Assembly: GCF_000282575.1 (NCBI RefSeq)
Contig: NZ_AKJA01000100.1
Location: forward strand, 1 to 42,432
Reading direction: 5' to 3'
DNA from: Herbaspirillum sp. YR522
Lineage (GTDB): Bacteria; Pseudomonadota; Gammaproteobacteria; Burkholderiales; Burkholderiaceae_D
DNA: 42,432 nt
In this document: piece by piece, positions 17,401-24,418 of the stretch
Layout: each line of letters opens with the position of its first letter
How positions within the stretch are numbered: position 1 is the stretch's first letter
Program-made: the position numbers and the translations under genes
The notes under the pieces: model-generated
Databases searched by the model: none
The model's input: the letters and a program-made list of their open reading frames with translations, nothing else
Told to the model about the DNA's origin: nothing

Positions 17401-20025
17401 ACGTTGAACTTCGCGACCCATGCAATTAATGCGCGTTACACCAATTCGACCATACGACGGCTTAACGAGCAATTGAGTGCCGCTAGTGAGTTCTTCGCCG
17501 CGACCAAAGTCCCGTCCACTTACCTGTTAGCCATAATCGAGAAACACTTCGACAAGAAAATGCCATGGAAGGATGCGGTCAACAGTGTCTTCTCGGCCAA
17601 CTTGAGAAAGCGCCCCCAAGCAACCGATAACATCCCGTTGCAAGACCTGCGCAACGGAAGGCCGGTTACCGCGCAATTGCACGCACTGGATAAGATGGCG
17701 ATCAACATGCTGTCGCAAGGCGCGCAGAGAAGCCTGCTCTCCTACCGAGGCGCAAAGGAATCATTGAAAGAGACGGGACGGCAGAGTTTCTATCTGATCA
17801 ACGATATTCTGGCGTTGGCAGGCGATGCCTATAAGTTCGCTCACCGCGGCAATCTGGCCAGCACTGCGCAACATTCCCTCATCATTAAACTGACCGCAGA
17901 TTCCGCATTTCTTTCTGCCACATTGACTCCGTTGATGGTGTCCGGGAGGTTGCCCACTGCTGTCGCCCGCGGCTTGCTCAGCGGCGGCCTTGGTTTGAAT
18001 CTCGCCGCTGGCGCCTTGGATATCGTAAACATGCAGAAAAACAACGCATCGGCGTCTCAAATTGGCCTCGCCGTCGCTCAGCTTTCCGCCAATACAGTCG
18101 TCAGTCTCATTGCCATGCAGTTCCCGCTGATTGGCACCGTCTTCGCATTCGCATTGCCGGATTTCACGGCCGCCGGACGCGTACAGAGCTACTATTCCCT
18201 TTATCAATCCTACCGCGCACAAGGACTGACGACAAAGGCCAATCTCGCCTACCGCCTTTACCAGATGTCGATTGCCGAAACGGTACCCATCGTCAGCATG
18301 TTCGTGCCGCTGGTGCGCGACGCGGTGATCGCAGACTCCAATTGGCAGTCTAGCGAGGTTGCCGCCCGGCTGGCATCGCAATCGATCGAAGAATTCGGCG
18401 CTCGCAACACCATTCTTGCGCCGTCGCTCAGATCCTCGCGCCCCAGCAACGTGTCGCAGTTCCATTACATCGTGCCCCAGAATGCCACCTTCAGTTACTC
18501 CATCCACAATCCACAACCGCATGCCCGTCTCCGAACCCTGCAACAATCTCGGGACATCATCGGTTGGGTCGCCTATTCCGAGCGTGGCTGGCACGCCGTC
18601 TCGCTGGCGGCCAGCCAGGAACGGGGCGAGACAAATGCACATGTGAATTTCAACAATGCCAATCTGCAGACAGGGCTGGCAGGCAGGAATTTCACCGACA
18701 GGCCTGGGGTACGGACTGGACAAGCCAACGATCCACGCGTAGCACTGTTATACATACGTAGAGGACATGCGGCATTCGCCGCAGGCGTTCCCAAGCTGAC
18801 CTTGAATAACAGCCTCTCCAACGCCAACACCATCTATGACGTACAGGGAATTTCAGGAGGCAGGATCATCAATGGGGCAGGAAACGCCACCTTCTCGCTG
18901 GAGCGCATGTTGTCGCATATCGATGGTGGCAATGGCCAGTTCAACACGGCCAATTTCGGCAACTATATCGGCGATGCGCCGCTGGCAATCGATATGCGAC
19001 AGGCAAGGAACATACATCTCTGGACCGGCTCGAATGCGACCAATCATGTCACCGGGACAGATCAGCGCGACCGCTACATATCGGATTACCAACCAGGCGG
19101 CGGCGCAGAGGATGACATCAAGCTCAAAGGCGGCGACGACATCGCCTATGTGCACGGCGGCAACATCGACATGGGGTCCGGCAATGACCACTTGTATGCC
19201 ACCGGTATTGCCCGATCCGCTGACGGTGGCGCCGGTGACGCCGATACCCTGGCGTACTCGCTGCTCAATACCACCGAATACCGCAACCTCAGGATCCGGG
19301 GCGATGAAGCCAGTGCCGACCGGGCCGACAGGGAGGGCACAGAGCGAGGCACCATTAGAGGCTTCGAAGTACTGCTGGGGCCCATGAAACTGGACACCGA
19401 AATCGATGTGTCGACAGGTTCAGAACTACGTGCCATCAAGCTGGGAAATGGAGACAATTCGATTCGTTTCGGACAGGGAAATCTGGCGCTGTTCCTGGGC
19501 AATGGCACCAACAACGTATCGAGCGCACCGGGAATTGCCGCCTACGACGGCATATTCATCGCCGGCGCTGAGGGCAATCACACCATCGAGCTGGAGTTGT
19601 TCAACAGCAGCCAGGTCCAGATTTCCGGCGGAAGCGGAAACAGCCTGATCATCTTGTCTACGCGAGAGGGCAGCTCAAACAACAAAGCCGAGACATGGCT
19701 CGGAAAAAAGCAGGACAAGCTAGTGCTGGCCGGCGACCTGGAACTGGACGTTAATATTTTTCCGGCGAGCGGCTCGGTGGAGATCATGGATCATCTCGAG
19801 AGGTCTTCCCAGATGCGCCTGAATTTTCATGGTGTCACGATGAGCCAGATCACCGCTACCGCTGAAAGGAACGATGTTGTCCAGGACCGCAATGGAAACC
19901 TGTACCCATTGGTCTGGACCGTTCATGCCGGCGGCACGCGGTGCAAACTTTACGGTTACGCCCATGCCAACCTGATCGTGACGACACTGCAGGATAATCA
20001 AGCCAAGGAAGTCAGGCTTGACTGA
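14470..20025 (+). CDS. Large toxin-like protein with pore-domain-like hydrophobic segment and degenerate RTX C-terminus
   Basis: Protein of 1851 aa with no clear Sec signal. I chose the ATG at 14470 over an in-frame TTG at 14452. Visible parts: an acidic patch at residues 28-41; a mainly helical region to about 500; two adjacent hydrophobic stretches at about 533-576; and a Thr/Ala/Asn-rich low-complexity linker at about 587-645. A long helical region follows (about 660-1130). A second hydrophobic, Gly/Ala-rich region lies at about 1136-1281 (LLSGGLGLNLAAGAL, VVSLIAMQFPLIGTVFAFAL) and recalls the pore-forming segment of TcdA/TcdB and Mcf/FitD toxins. The C-terminus is beta-rich with Gly/Asp repeats at about 1544-1597 (GGDDIAYVH, GSGNDHLYA). 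I see no glycosyltransferase or C80 protease domain. Base composition is lower in G+C than the neighbours. There is no transporter or immunity gene nearby. The toxin reading is inference from layout. Confidence 0.6.
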   Translation: MPKTFVSPEQSRMLVQQQRQAGYLHFLDDLAEEDEDDDDEDFSEWSRQAWMDEQVPLNLPINGIAPGTSASFVQESAPVSTASIFPLWAPSRAEVAPLQDVDTLMAELQHTLKYKQLLEKYGDVEPLRHLAIIATAEATAGHVLNVEQAEKLLDDAALSIRGKLTAALDATPLAENPPVQTPQSAESTGVYLIRRLSDLMKTLAHTHLLQTSLSRLPGATAMYSAATLLSSIDTFRCSPSLKHFTDVLWRTPWAAILPQAYLVEFSRVIWEQLTPQTLRDLVEIDDGTALNGFILIGYLMIVYDNKDKVSTELAALRDNLKDIVSDPFNYLFSQVMQMSLAEHEQSSPLGAEVQPAAGKAWVDKLVSSLGHILTATSVLKNIRGVARLPSDTSDVASASNQQGGISLSLEGAIETSGNKELIDEMNRLCRAPENDFLANYFMRESLTSTTQEQLAALTLHTLISLIDLAEIADRPVDADEADDAFFSWNNEGDPAEDYDDAPDIVSRGKHLAREPEPATNDNHPSVRYSPGQIAITTSLTTGLMAGNAASLWTSKLYIPVVLSGITLIFGGSLLWRNRGETRSGSPMNATTPFMDDITPASHNATLATPASGNATTSINTTTGVTPAFGNATASANDIATPEDIYGSNDWDADYQHDATNAVANTAELTARRDVTVQKLANTAEVLQFFIGKIEAILSKKNSDTTIAESLGSHDEYVKLKNAMQSLDIALPAPDTSLLLEPQFITAMKQLKMELSSVEATMQYLGQEMNSGSVNLTYFASASNDVQTLLNDVVEVMPNGLPAKNREMWKLITNARIVASVRDFVVSERYENVLSGLTTDFASRENTILKTTFIESVEQQVRESFRIYPFQWNDDHPVVRKFNEWKDEVTRITESHVNRENHINNVNNIRNALGAEAEVLLQLMQTLRLSEFQNMLKEKLKELPASLLSATDLGDLKERMAARLQRQQFGRLLGSIPATLNFATHAINARYTNSTIRRLNEQLSAASEFFAATKVPSTYLLAIIEKHFDKKMPWKDAVNSVFSANLRKRPQATDNIPLQDLRNGRPVTAQLHALDKMAINMLSQGAQRSLLSYRGAKESLKETGRQSFYLINDILALAGDAYKFAHRGNLASTAQHSLIIKLTADSAFLSATLTPLMVSGRLPTAVARGLLSGGLGLNLAAGALDIVNMQKNNASASQIGLAVAQLSANTVVSLIAMQFPLIGTVFAFALPDFTAAGRVQSYYSLYQSYRAQGLTTKANLAYRLYQMSIAETVPIVSMFVPLVRDAVIADSNWQSSEVAARLASQSIEEFGARNTILAPSLRSSRPSNVSQFHYIVPQNATFSYSIHNPQPHARLRTLQQSRDIIGWVAYSERGWHAVSLAASQERGETNAHVNFNNANLQTGLAGRNFTDRPGVRTGQANDPRVALLYIRRGHAAFAAGVPKLTLNNSLSNANTIYDVQGISGGRIINGAGNATFSLERMLSHIDGGNGQFNTANFGNYIGDAPLAIDMRQARNIHLWTGSNATNHVTGTDQRDRYISDYQPGGGAEDDIKLKGGDDIAYVHGGNIDMGSGNDHLYATGIARSADGGAGDADTLAYSLLNTTEYRNLRIRGDEASADRADREGTERGTIRGFEVLLGPMKLDTEIDVSTGSELRAIKLGNGDNSIRFGQGNLALFLGNGTNNVSSAPGIAAYDGIFIAGAEGNHTIELELFNSSQVQISGGSGNSLIILSTREGSSNNKAETWLGKKQDKLVLAGDLELDVNIFPASGSVEIMDHLERSSQMRLNFHGVTMSQITATAERNDVVQDRNGNLYPLVWTVHAGGTRCKLYGYAHANLIVTTLQDNQAKEVRLD

Positions 20026-20058
20026 ACGCCGATGGCGTCAGGCAACAAGCGAGAGATA

Positions 20059-20101
20059 AAACGACCTGCCGAAACCAGGTTCCGGCGGGTCGTTTTTGTC
20101 C
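20059..20101 (+). terminator. Intrinsic terminator after the toxin-like gene
   Basis: The arms ACGACCTGCCG and CGGCGGGTCGT pair with one G-T wobble around a short loop and are followed by TTTTTG. It is about 35 bp after the stop, so the large gene appears monocistronic. Confidence 0.85.
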
Positions 20102-20162
20102 GTTCACTCCAAGCCAGCCGTCAGATGTCGCTGCGCACTGCCGACGGTGCAGCGGAAAAAAA

Positions 20163-21749
20163 TCAAATCTCTTCGTACAACGGCAACGTCAAGAATTCGG
20201 CAAACTGCTCCGCGGTCGACATCTGTTCGAAGATCGTCGCCGCACGATCATAGGTGGCGCCCGAGCCGGCCACTTCCTTGACCCTCGCCAACTCTTCCGG
20301 AATCATCGCGCGCACCATGTCGGCGGTGACCTTGCGACCATCCTCGAGCGTGCCCTTGGCGCTGCGAATCCACTGCCACACCTGCGCACGGCTGATCTCG
20401 GCGGTGGCGGCATCTTCCATCAGGTTATGGATCGGCACGCAGCCGTTGCCGGCCAGCCAGGCGCCCAGGTAATGGATGCCGACGTTGATGTTGTAGCGCA
20501 GGCCGGCTTCGGTGATCGGCGTCTCGGGCTTGAAATCGAGCAGGTCGGAAGCCTTCACGTCGACATCGGGGCGCTGCTTGTCGAACTGGTTCGGCTTGTC
20601 GCCCAGCACCGCGACGAATTCCTTCATCGACGCCTCCACCAGGCCCGGGTGCGCCACCCAGCCGCCGTCGTAGCCGTCTGTGGCATCGCGACGCTTGTCG
20701 TTGATGATGCCCTGCATGGCCACGGCGTTCTTCTCGGGATCGTTCTTGATCGGGATCAGCGCGCTCATGCCGCCGATGGCCGGCGCGCCGCGCTTGTGGC
20801 AGGTCTTCAGCAGCAGCAGTGCATAGGCGCGCATGAAGGGCGCGGTCATGGTGACCTTGGCGCGGTCGGCCAGGCAGAAGTCCTTGTCGTTCTTGAACTT
20901 CTTGATGCACGAAAAGATGTAGTCCCAACGCCCGGCGTTGAGCCCGGCGCTGTGCTCGCGCAGTTCGTACAGGATCTCTTCCATCTCGAAGGCCGCGGTG
21001 ATGGTCTCGATCAGCACCGTGGCCTTGATGGTGCCCTGCGGCAGGCCGACCTCGTCCTGTGCCAGCACGAAAATATCGTTCCACAGCCGCGCTTCGAGGT
21101 GCGACTCCATCTTGGGCAGGTAGAAATAAGGGCCGGCACCGCGCGCCAGTTGCTCCTTGGCGTTATGGAACAGAAACAGCGCGAAGTCGAAGATGCCGCC
21201 CGAGATCCGCTTGCCGTCGACGGTGACGTGCTTTTCGTCCAGGTGCCAGCCGCGTGGCCGCACCACCAGCGTGGCGATCTTGTCGTTGAGCTTGTAGCTC
21301 TTGCCGTTGGACTCCAGCGAGATGGTGCGGCGAATCGCATCGAACAGGTTGATCTGGCCACTGACCTGGTTATCCCAGACCGGCGAATTGGAGTCTTCGA
21401 AGTCGGTCATGTAGCTGTCGGCGCCGGAGTTGAAGGCGTTGATGACCATCTTGCGCTCGACCGGGCCGGTGATCTCGACGCGCCGGCATTCGAGCGCCTT
21501 GGGGATAGGCGCGATCTTCCAGTCGCCGCTGCGCACCGATTCGGTTTCCTTCAGGAAATCGGGACGCTCGCCGGCGTCCAAGCGCTTGGCCCGCTCGGCG
21601 CGAGCGGCCAGCAGTTCCTGGCGGCGCGATTCGAAGGTGCGCGACAGCTTGGCGACCAACGACAGGGCCTCGAAGGTCAGGATGTTTTCGTAACCCGGCT
21701 TGATCTCGCCGGAAATTTCCATGCCGGCCGGCAGCTTCAATTGCGTCAT
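20163..21749 (-). CDS. aceB: Malate synthase A
   Basis: Glyoxylate-shunt enzyme of 528 aa that condenses glyoxylate with acetyl-CoA to malate in the cytoplasm. It allows growth on acetate, fatty acids and other C2-yielding substrates. The family signature HSAGLNAGRWDYIF is at residues 266-279, and VVRPRGWH at about 162-169 carries the glyoxylate-binding Arg. TDFEDSNSP at about 115-123 and the C-terminal NLMEDAATAEISRAQVWQW are also typical of isoform A (isoform G is about 720 aa). A strong GAGGAG precedes the ATG. Isocitrate lyase is not in the window. It is transcribed divergently from a LysR-type regulator, which may control it. Confidence 0.96.
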   Translation of the reverse strand: MTQLKLPAGMEISGEIKPGYENILTFEALSLVAKLSRTFESRRQELLAARAERAKRLDAGERPDFLKETESVRSGDWKIAPIPKALECRRVEITGPVERKMVINAFNSGADSYMTDFEDSNSPVWDNQVSGQINLFDAIRRTISLESNGKSYKLNDKIATLVVRPRGWHLDEKHVTVDGKRISGGIFDFALFLFHNAKEQLARGAGPYFYLPKMESHLEARLWNDIFVLAQDEVGLPQGTIKATVLIETITAAFEMEEILYELREHSAGLNAGRWDYIFSCIKKFKNDKDFCLADRAKVTMTAPFMRAYALLLLKTCHKRGAPAIGGMSALIPIKNDPEKNAVAMQGIINDKRRDATDGYDGGWVAHPGLVEASMKEFVAVLGDKPNQFDKQRPDVDVKASDLLDFKPETPITEAGLRYNINVGIHYLGAWLAGNGCVPIHNLMEDAATAEISRAQVWQWIRSAKGTLEDGRKVTADMVRAMIPEELARVKEVAGSGATYDRAATIFEQMSTAEQFAEFLTLPLYEEI

Positions 21750-21945
21750 GCTGGACTCCTCAAATTAGAAAAAGAACACTTCGGGATTGTGCCTGAAGTC
21801 GTGCGCGATCCGCCCTCCCTCCGACAATGTATGTTCGCAGTATATTTAAACTAAATTGTTATGAGTGACATCATTTATAAATTTATCTTTGCGTTTAAGT
21901 CACAAGTGTATTCATAATGGCCGACCCCAATGTGATGAGTAGGCC
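21750..21945. promoter_or_regulatory. AT-rich divergent promoter region between aceB and the LysR gene
   Basis: The region turns sharply AT-rich at about 21835-21920. It contains the perfect palindrome ATAAATTTAT (21877-21886), flanked by the inverted pair GTGAC (21865-21869) and GTCAC (21899-21903). This is the usual place for a LysR regulator to bind, but the exact site cannot be read with certainty. Confidence 0.45.
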
Positions 21946-22863
21946 ATGGACCAGTTCAAGCAGATTTCCACCTTCGTCGATGTCGTCGCCCGCGGCAGCC
22001 TGTCGGCGGCGGCGCGCGCCGAGGGCATTGCGCCGGCCATGATCGGCCGCCGGCTCGATGCGCTGGAAGAGCGGCTGGGCGTCAAGCTGCTGCAACGCAC
22101 GACGCGCAAGATCATGCTGACCAACGAAGGCACCGCCTTCATGGAGGATTGCCAGCGTATTTTGGCCGACCTGGAAGACGCCGAATCGGCCGTCTCCGAG
22201 CGTAGCGCCCGCGCCAGCGGACACCTGCTGATCTCGGCCCCGGCCGGCTTCGGACGCCAGCACGTCGCCCCCCTGCTGCCGTCCTTCCTGGCCGAGCACC
22301 GCGACCTGACCCTGACCTTGAACCTGAACGACCGGATTGCCGATGTGATCGGCGAAGGGATAGACGTGGCCATCCGCATCGCGCCGCTGTCGGATTCCAA
22401 CCTGGTCAGCATCAAGCTGGCCGACAACCAGCGCGTCATCGTGGCCGCGCCCTCCTACCTGCGCCGGCACGGCACGCCGCAGACCCCGGATCAGCTGGTG
22501 CGCCACAATTGCCTGGCCATGAGCAGCGAGGGCAGCCAGCGCGGCTGGACCTTGCGCCAGAACGGCAAGCAGGCATTGTTCAAAGTGGGCGGCAACATGG
22601 TATGCAACGACGGCCAGGTGCTGCACGACTGGGCCCTCGAAGGCCGCGGCCTGGCATGGCGTTCGATGTGGGAGGTCGGCGCCGCGCTCGAGGCCGGGCA
22701 ATTGACCACGGTACTGGACAAGTTCGCGGCACCGGCACCGTCGATCTATGCCGTCTTCGCGCAGCGTCGCCACCTGCCGCTGCGCATCCGCGCCTTGGTC
22801 GACTTCCTGCGCCATGCCTATGCCCGGGCCGACTACTGGAAGGCCGGCAACCGCGCTGCTTGA
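21946..22863 (+). CDS. LysR-family transcriptional regulator
   Basis: Regulator of 305 aa. The N-terminal winged helix-turn-helix (residues 1-60: TFVDVVARGSLSAAARAEG, then RRLDALEERLGVKLLQRTTR) is canonical. A linker helix and a periplasmic-binding-protein-like effector domain follow (about 90-295). The effector domain resembles the large CrgA/DmlR-like subgroup (HLLISAPAGFGRQHVAPLLP, DVAIRIAPL). It faces aceB across a 196-bp gap, so it probably regulates aceB, itself, or both; its ligand is unknown. Confidence 0.9.
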   Translation: MDQFKQISTFVDVVARGSLSAAARAEGIAPAMIGRRLDALEERLGVKLLQRTTRKIMLTNEGTAFMEDCQRILADLEDAESAVSERSARASGHLLISAPAGFGRQHVAPLLPSFLAEHRDLTLTLNLNDRIADVIGEGIDVAIRIAPLSDSNLVSIKLADNQRVIVAAPSYLRRHGTPQTPDQLVRHNCLAMSSEGSQRGWTLRQNGKQALFKVGGNMVCNDGQVLHDWALEGRGLAWRSMWEVGAALEAGQLTTVLDKFAAPAPSIYAVFAQRRHLPLRIRALVDFLRHAYARADYWKAGNRAA

Positions 22864-22877
22864 AAGCGCCGCAGGCA

Positions 22878-22896
22878 CGGTAAGTATCCGGTAAGT
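22878..22896 (+). promoter_or_regulatory. Candidate OmpR-family operator: direct repeat CGGTAAGT
   Basis: Two exact copies of CGGTAAGT (22878-22885 and 22889-22896) have an 11-bp start-to-start period, about 45-60 bp upstream of mipA. Tandem half-sites with one helical turn spacing are the usual target of OmpR/PmrA/QseB-type response regulators, and the operon downstream encodes one. This suggests autoregulation. Confidence 0.5.
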
Positions 22897-22940
22897 CGCC
22901 ATGGCCGATGATCCGGTCTCACCACCACCACGGAGCCTCC

Positions 22941-23720
22941 ATGCACCGCATCGCCCGCCGTCCCCTGTTCGCCCTGACCACCCTCGCCACCCTGCTGGCC
23001 CTGCCGGCGGCGTACGCCCAGCAGGGCACTGCCACCACCGATCCGCAAGCCAGCACCTGGGCGCTGGGTGCCGCCGCCGGCGTCGAGCAGTCGCCCTATC
23101 GCGGCTACGGCAACAAGACCCGGGCCCTGCCCTGGCTTATGTACAATGGCAGCCGCTTGCGCTTTGCCGGCACCACCGCCGACCTCAAGCTGGGCAGCCT
23201 CGGCCCGGTATCGTTCGACCTGCGCGCCAAGTATGCCGACGATGGCTACGAAGCCGGCGACGCCCCCGTGCTGAGCGGCATGGAAGAACGCAAGGGCGGC
23301 TTCTGGGCCGGGGCCCATGCGATGTGGCGCAACCCCTATGCCGACCTGTCGCTGGAATGGCTTACCGATGCCTCCGGCCACAGCAGCGGCCAGACCGTCA
23401 AGCTGCTGGCCGAGCATCGTTTCAAGAGCGGTCGCTTTACCTTCGTGCCGTACCTCGGAGCCAACTGGATGAGCAGCAATTATGTCGACTACTACTTCGG
23501 GGTGCGCCAGAACGAAGCCACGGCGCAGCGTGCCGCCTATCGCGGCGGCTCGACCACGAACCTGCTGGGTGGCCTGCGCACCGACTATTCGCTCACCCAA
23601 AGCCAGTCCTTGTTCCTCGATGTGCGCATGACCCATTTCGGCAGCGGCATCACCGATAGCCCGCTGGTCGACCGTTCCCACGCCGCCGCGGTGCGCGCCG
23701 GCTATCTCTATCGTTTCTAG
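22941..23720 (+). CDS. MipA/OmpV-family outer-membrane protein
   Basis: Protein of 259 aa with a clear Sec signal peptide (basic MHRIARR, hydrophobic core, cleavage after AYA near residue 26). The rest alternates aromatic and polar residues as in beta-barrels (WALGAAAGVEQSPYRGYGN, ADLSLEWLTDASG) and ends in an aromatic residue (YLYRF), the usual outer-membrane insertion signal. MipA/OmpV proteins are scaffolds or porin-like proteins; several sit beside two-component systems that sense cationic or envelope stress. I chose the ATG at 22941 over an upstream in-frame start because GGAG precedes it and it gives a normal signal peptide. The response regulator gene follows after 8 bp. Confidence 0.9.
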   Translation: MHRIARRPLFALTTLATLLALPAAYAQQGTATTDPQASTWALGAAAGVEQSPYRGYGNKTRALPWLMYNGSRLRFAGTTADLKLGSLGPVSFDLRAKYADDGYEAGDAPVLSGMEERKGGFWAGAHAMWRNPYADLSLEWLTDASGHSSGQTVKLLAEHRFKSGRFTFVPYLGANWMSSNYVDYYFGVRQNEATAQRAAYRGGSTTNLLGGLRTDYSLTQSQSLFLDVRMTHFGSGITDSPLVDRSHAAAVRAGYLYRF

Positions 23721-23728
23721 GCCGCCCC

Positions 23729-24418
23729 ATGATGAACCGCATCGCCCTGCTGGAAGACCACGAGCGCATGGCCGCGCTGGTGGTCAAGGCACTGGCCGCC
23801 GCCGGCATCGAGACCGACGTCTACGGCACGTTGTCGCAGGCCGATGCGGGATTGGCGCAGATCGACTATCCCGCCCTGGTGGTCGACCGCAACCTGCCCG
23901 ACGGCGATGGCCTCGACCTGGTGCGGCGCCTGCGCGCGCAGCGGATCGACACGCCCTGCCTGATGCTGACCGCACGCGACGCATTGCACGACCGGGTCAG
24001 CGGCCTGGAAGCCGGCGCCGACGATTACCTCGCCAAGCCGTTTTCGATGGAAGAGCTGGTGGCCCGGGTGCGTGCACTGATGCGGCGCTCGCCACGCCAG
24101 CAAAGCCTGCAGCCGCAATACGACGACCTGCGCATCGACCCGCTCGACGCCCGCATGTGCTGCGCCGAGGAATCGATCTCGCTGTCGGCCAGCGAGTTGC
24201 AACTGGTCTTGTTGCTGGTGCGCGCCAGCGGCGCTACGGTGCGGCGCACGGCACTGGAAGCAGCGGCCTGGGGCATCGCCGAGCCGGTCACGCCCAATGC
24301 GCTGGATGTGGCCCTGCATCGCCTGCGGCGCAAGCTGGCAGCGATCGGATCGCAAGTGCAGATCGCCAACCAGCGCGGCCTGGGCTATGCCTTGCGACGT
24401 ACCGGGGAGGCAGCATGA
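23729..24418 (+). CDS. OmpR-family response regulator
   Basis: DNA-binding response regulator of 229 aa. The receiver domain has the phospho-acceptor Asp at residue 53 (VVDRNLPDGDG), the Thr at 81 and Lys at 103 (ADDYLAKPF). The C-terminal winged helix (about residues 130-225: LSASELQLVLLLVRASG, ALDVALHRLRRKL, NQRGLGYAL) is of the OmpR/PhoB type, closest in style to QseB/PmrA/TctD. Two tandem ATGs start the frame. It overlaps the kinase gene by 4 nt (ATGA) and is probably cotranscribed with mipA. Confidence 0.93.
   Translation: MMNRIALLEDHERMAALVVKALAAAGIETDVYGTLSQADAGLAQIDYPALVVDRNLPDGDGLDLVRRLRAQRIDTPCLMLTARDALHDRVSGLEAGADDYLAKPFSMEELVARVRALMRRSPRQQSLQPQYDDLRIDPLDARMCCAEESISLSASELQLVLLLVRASGATVRRTALEAAAWGIAEPVTPNALDVALHRLRRKLAAIGSQVQIANQRGLGYALRRTGEAA

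Noticed and set aside
17761..18723. 320-codon minus-strand frame inside the toxin-like gene
   Set aside because: Cys/Arg/Gly-rich antisense sequence without a start signal; the plus-strand frame is uninterrupted for 1851 codons.
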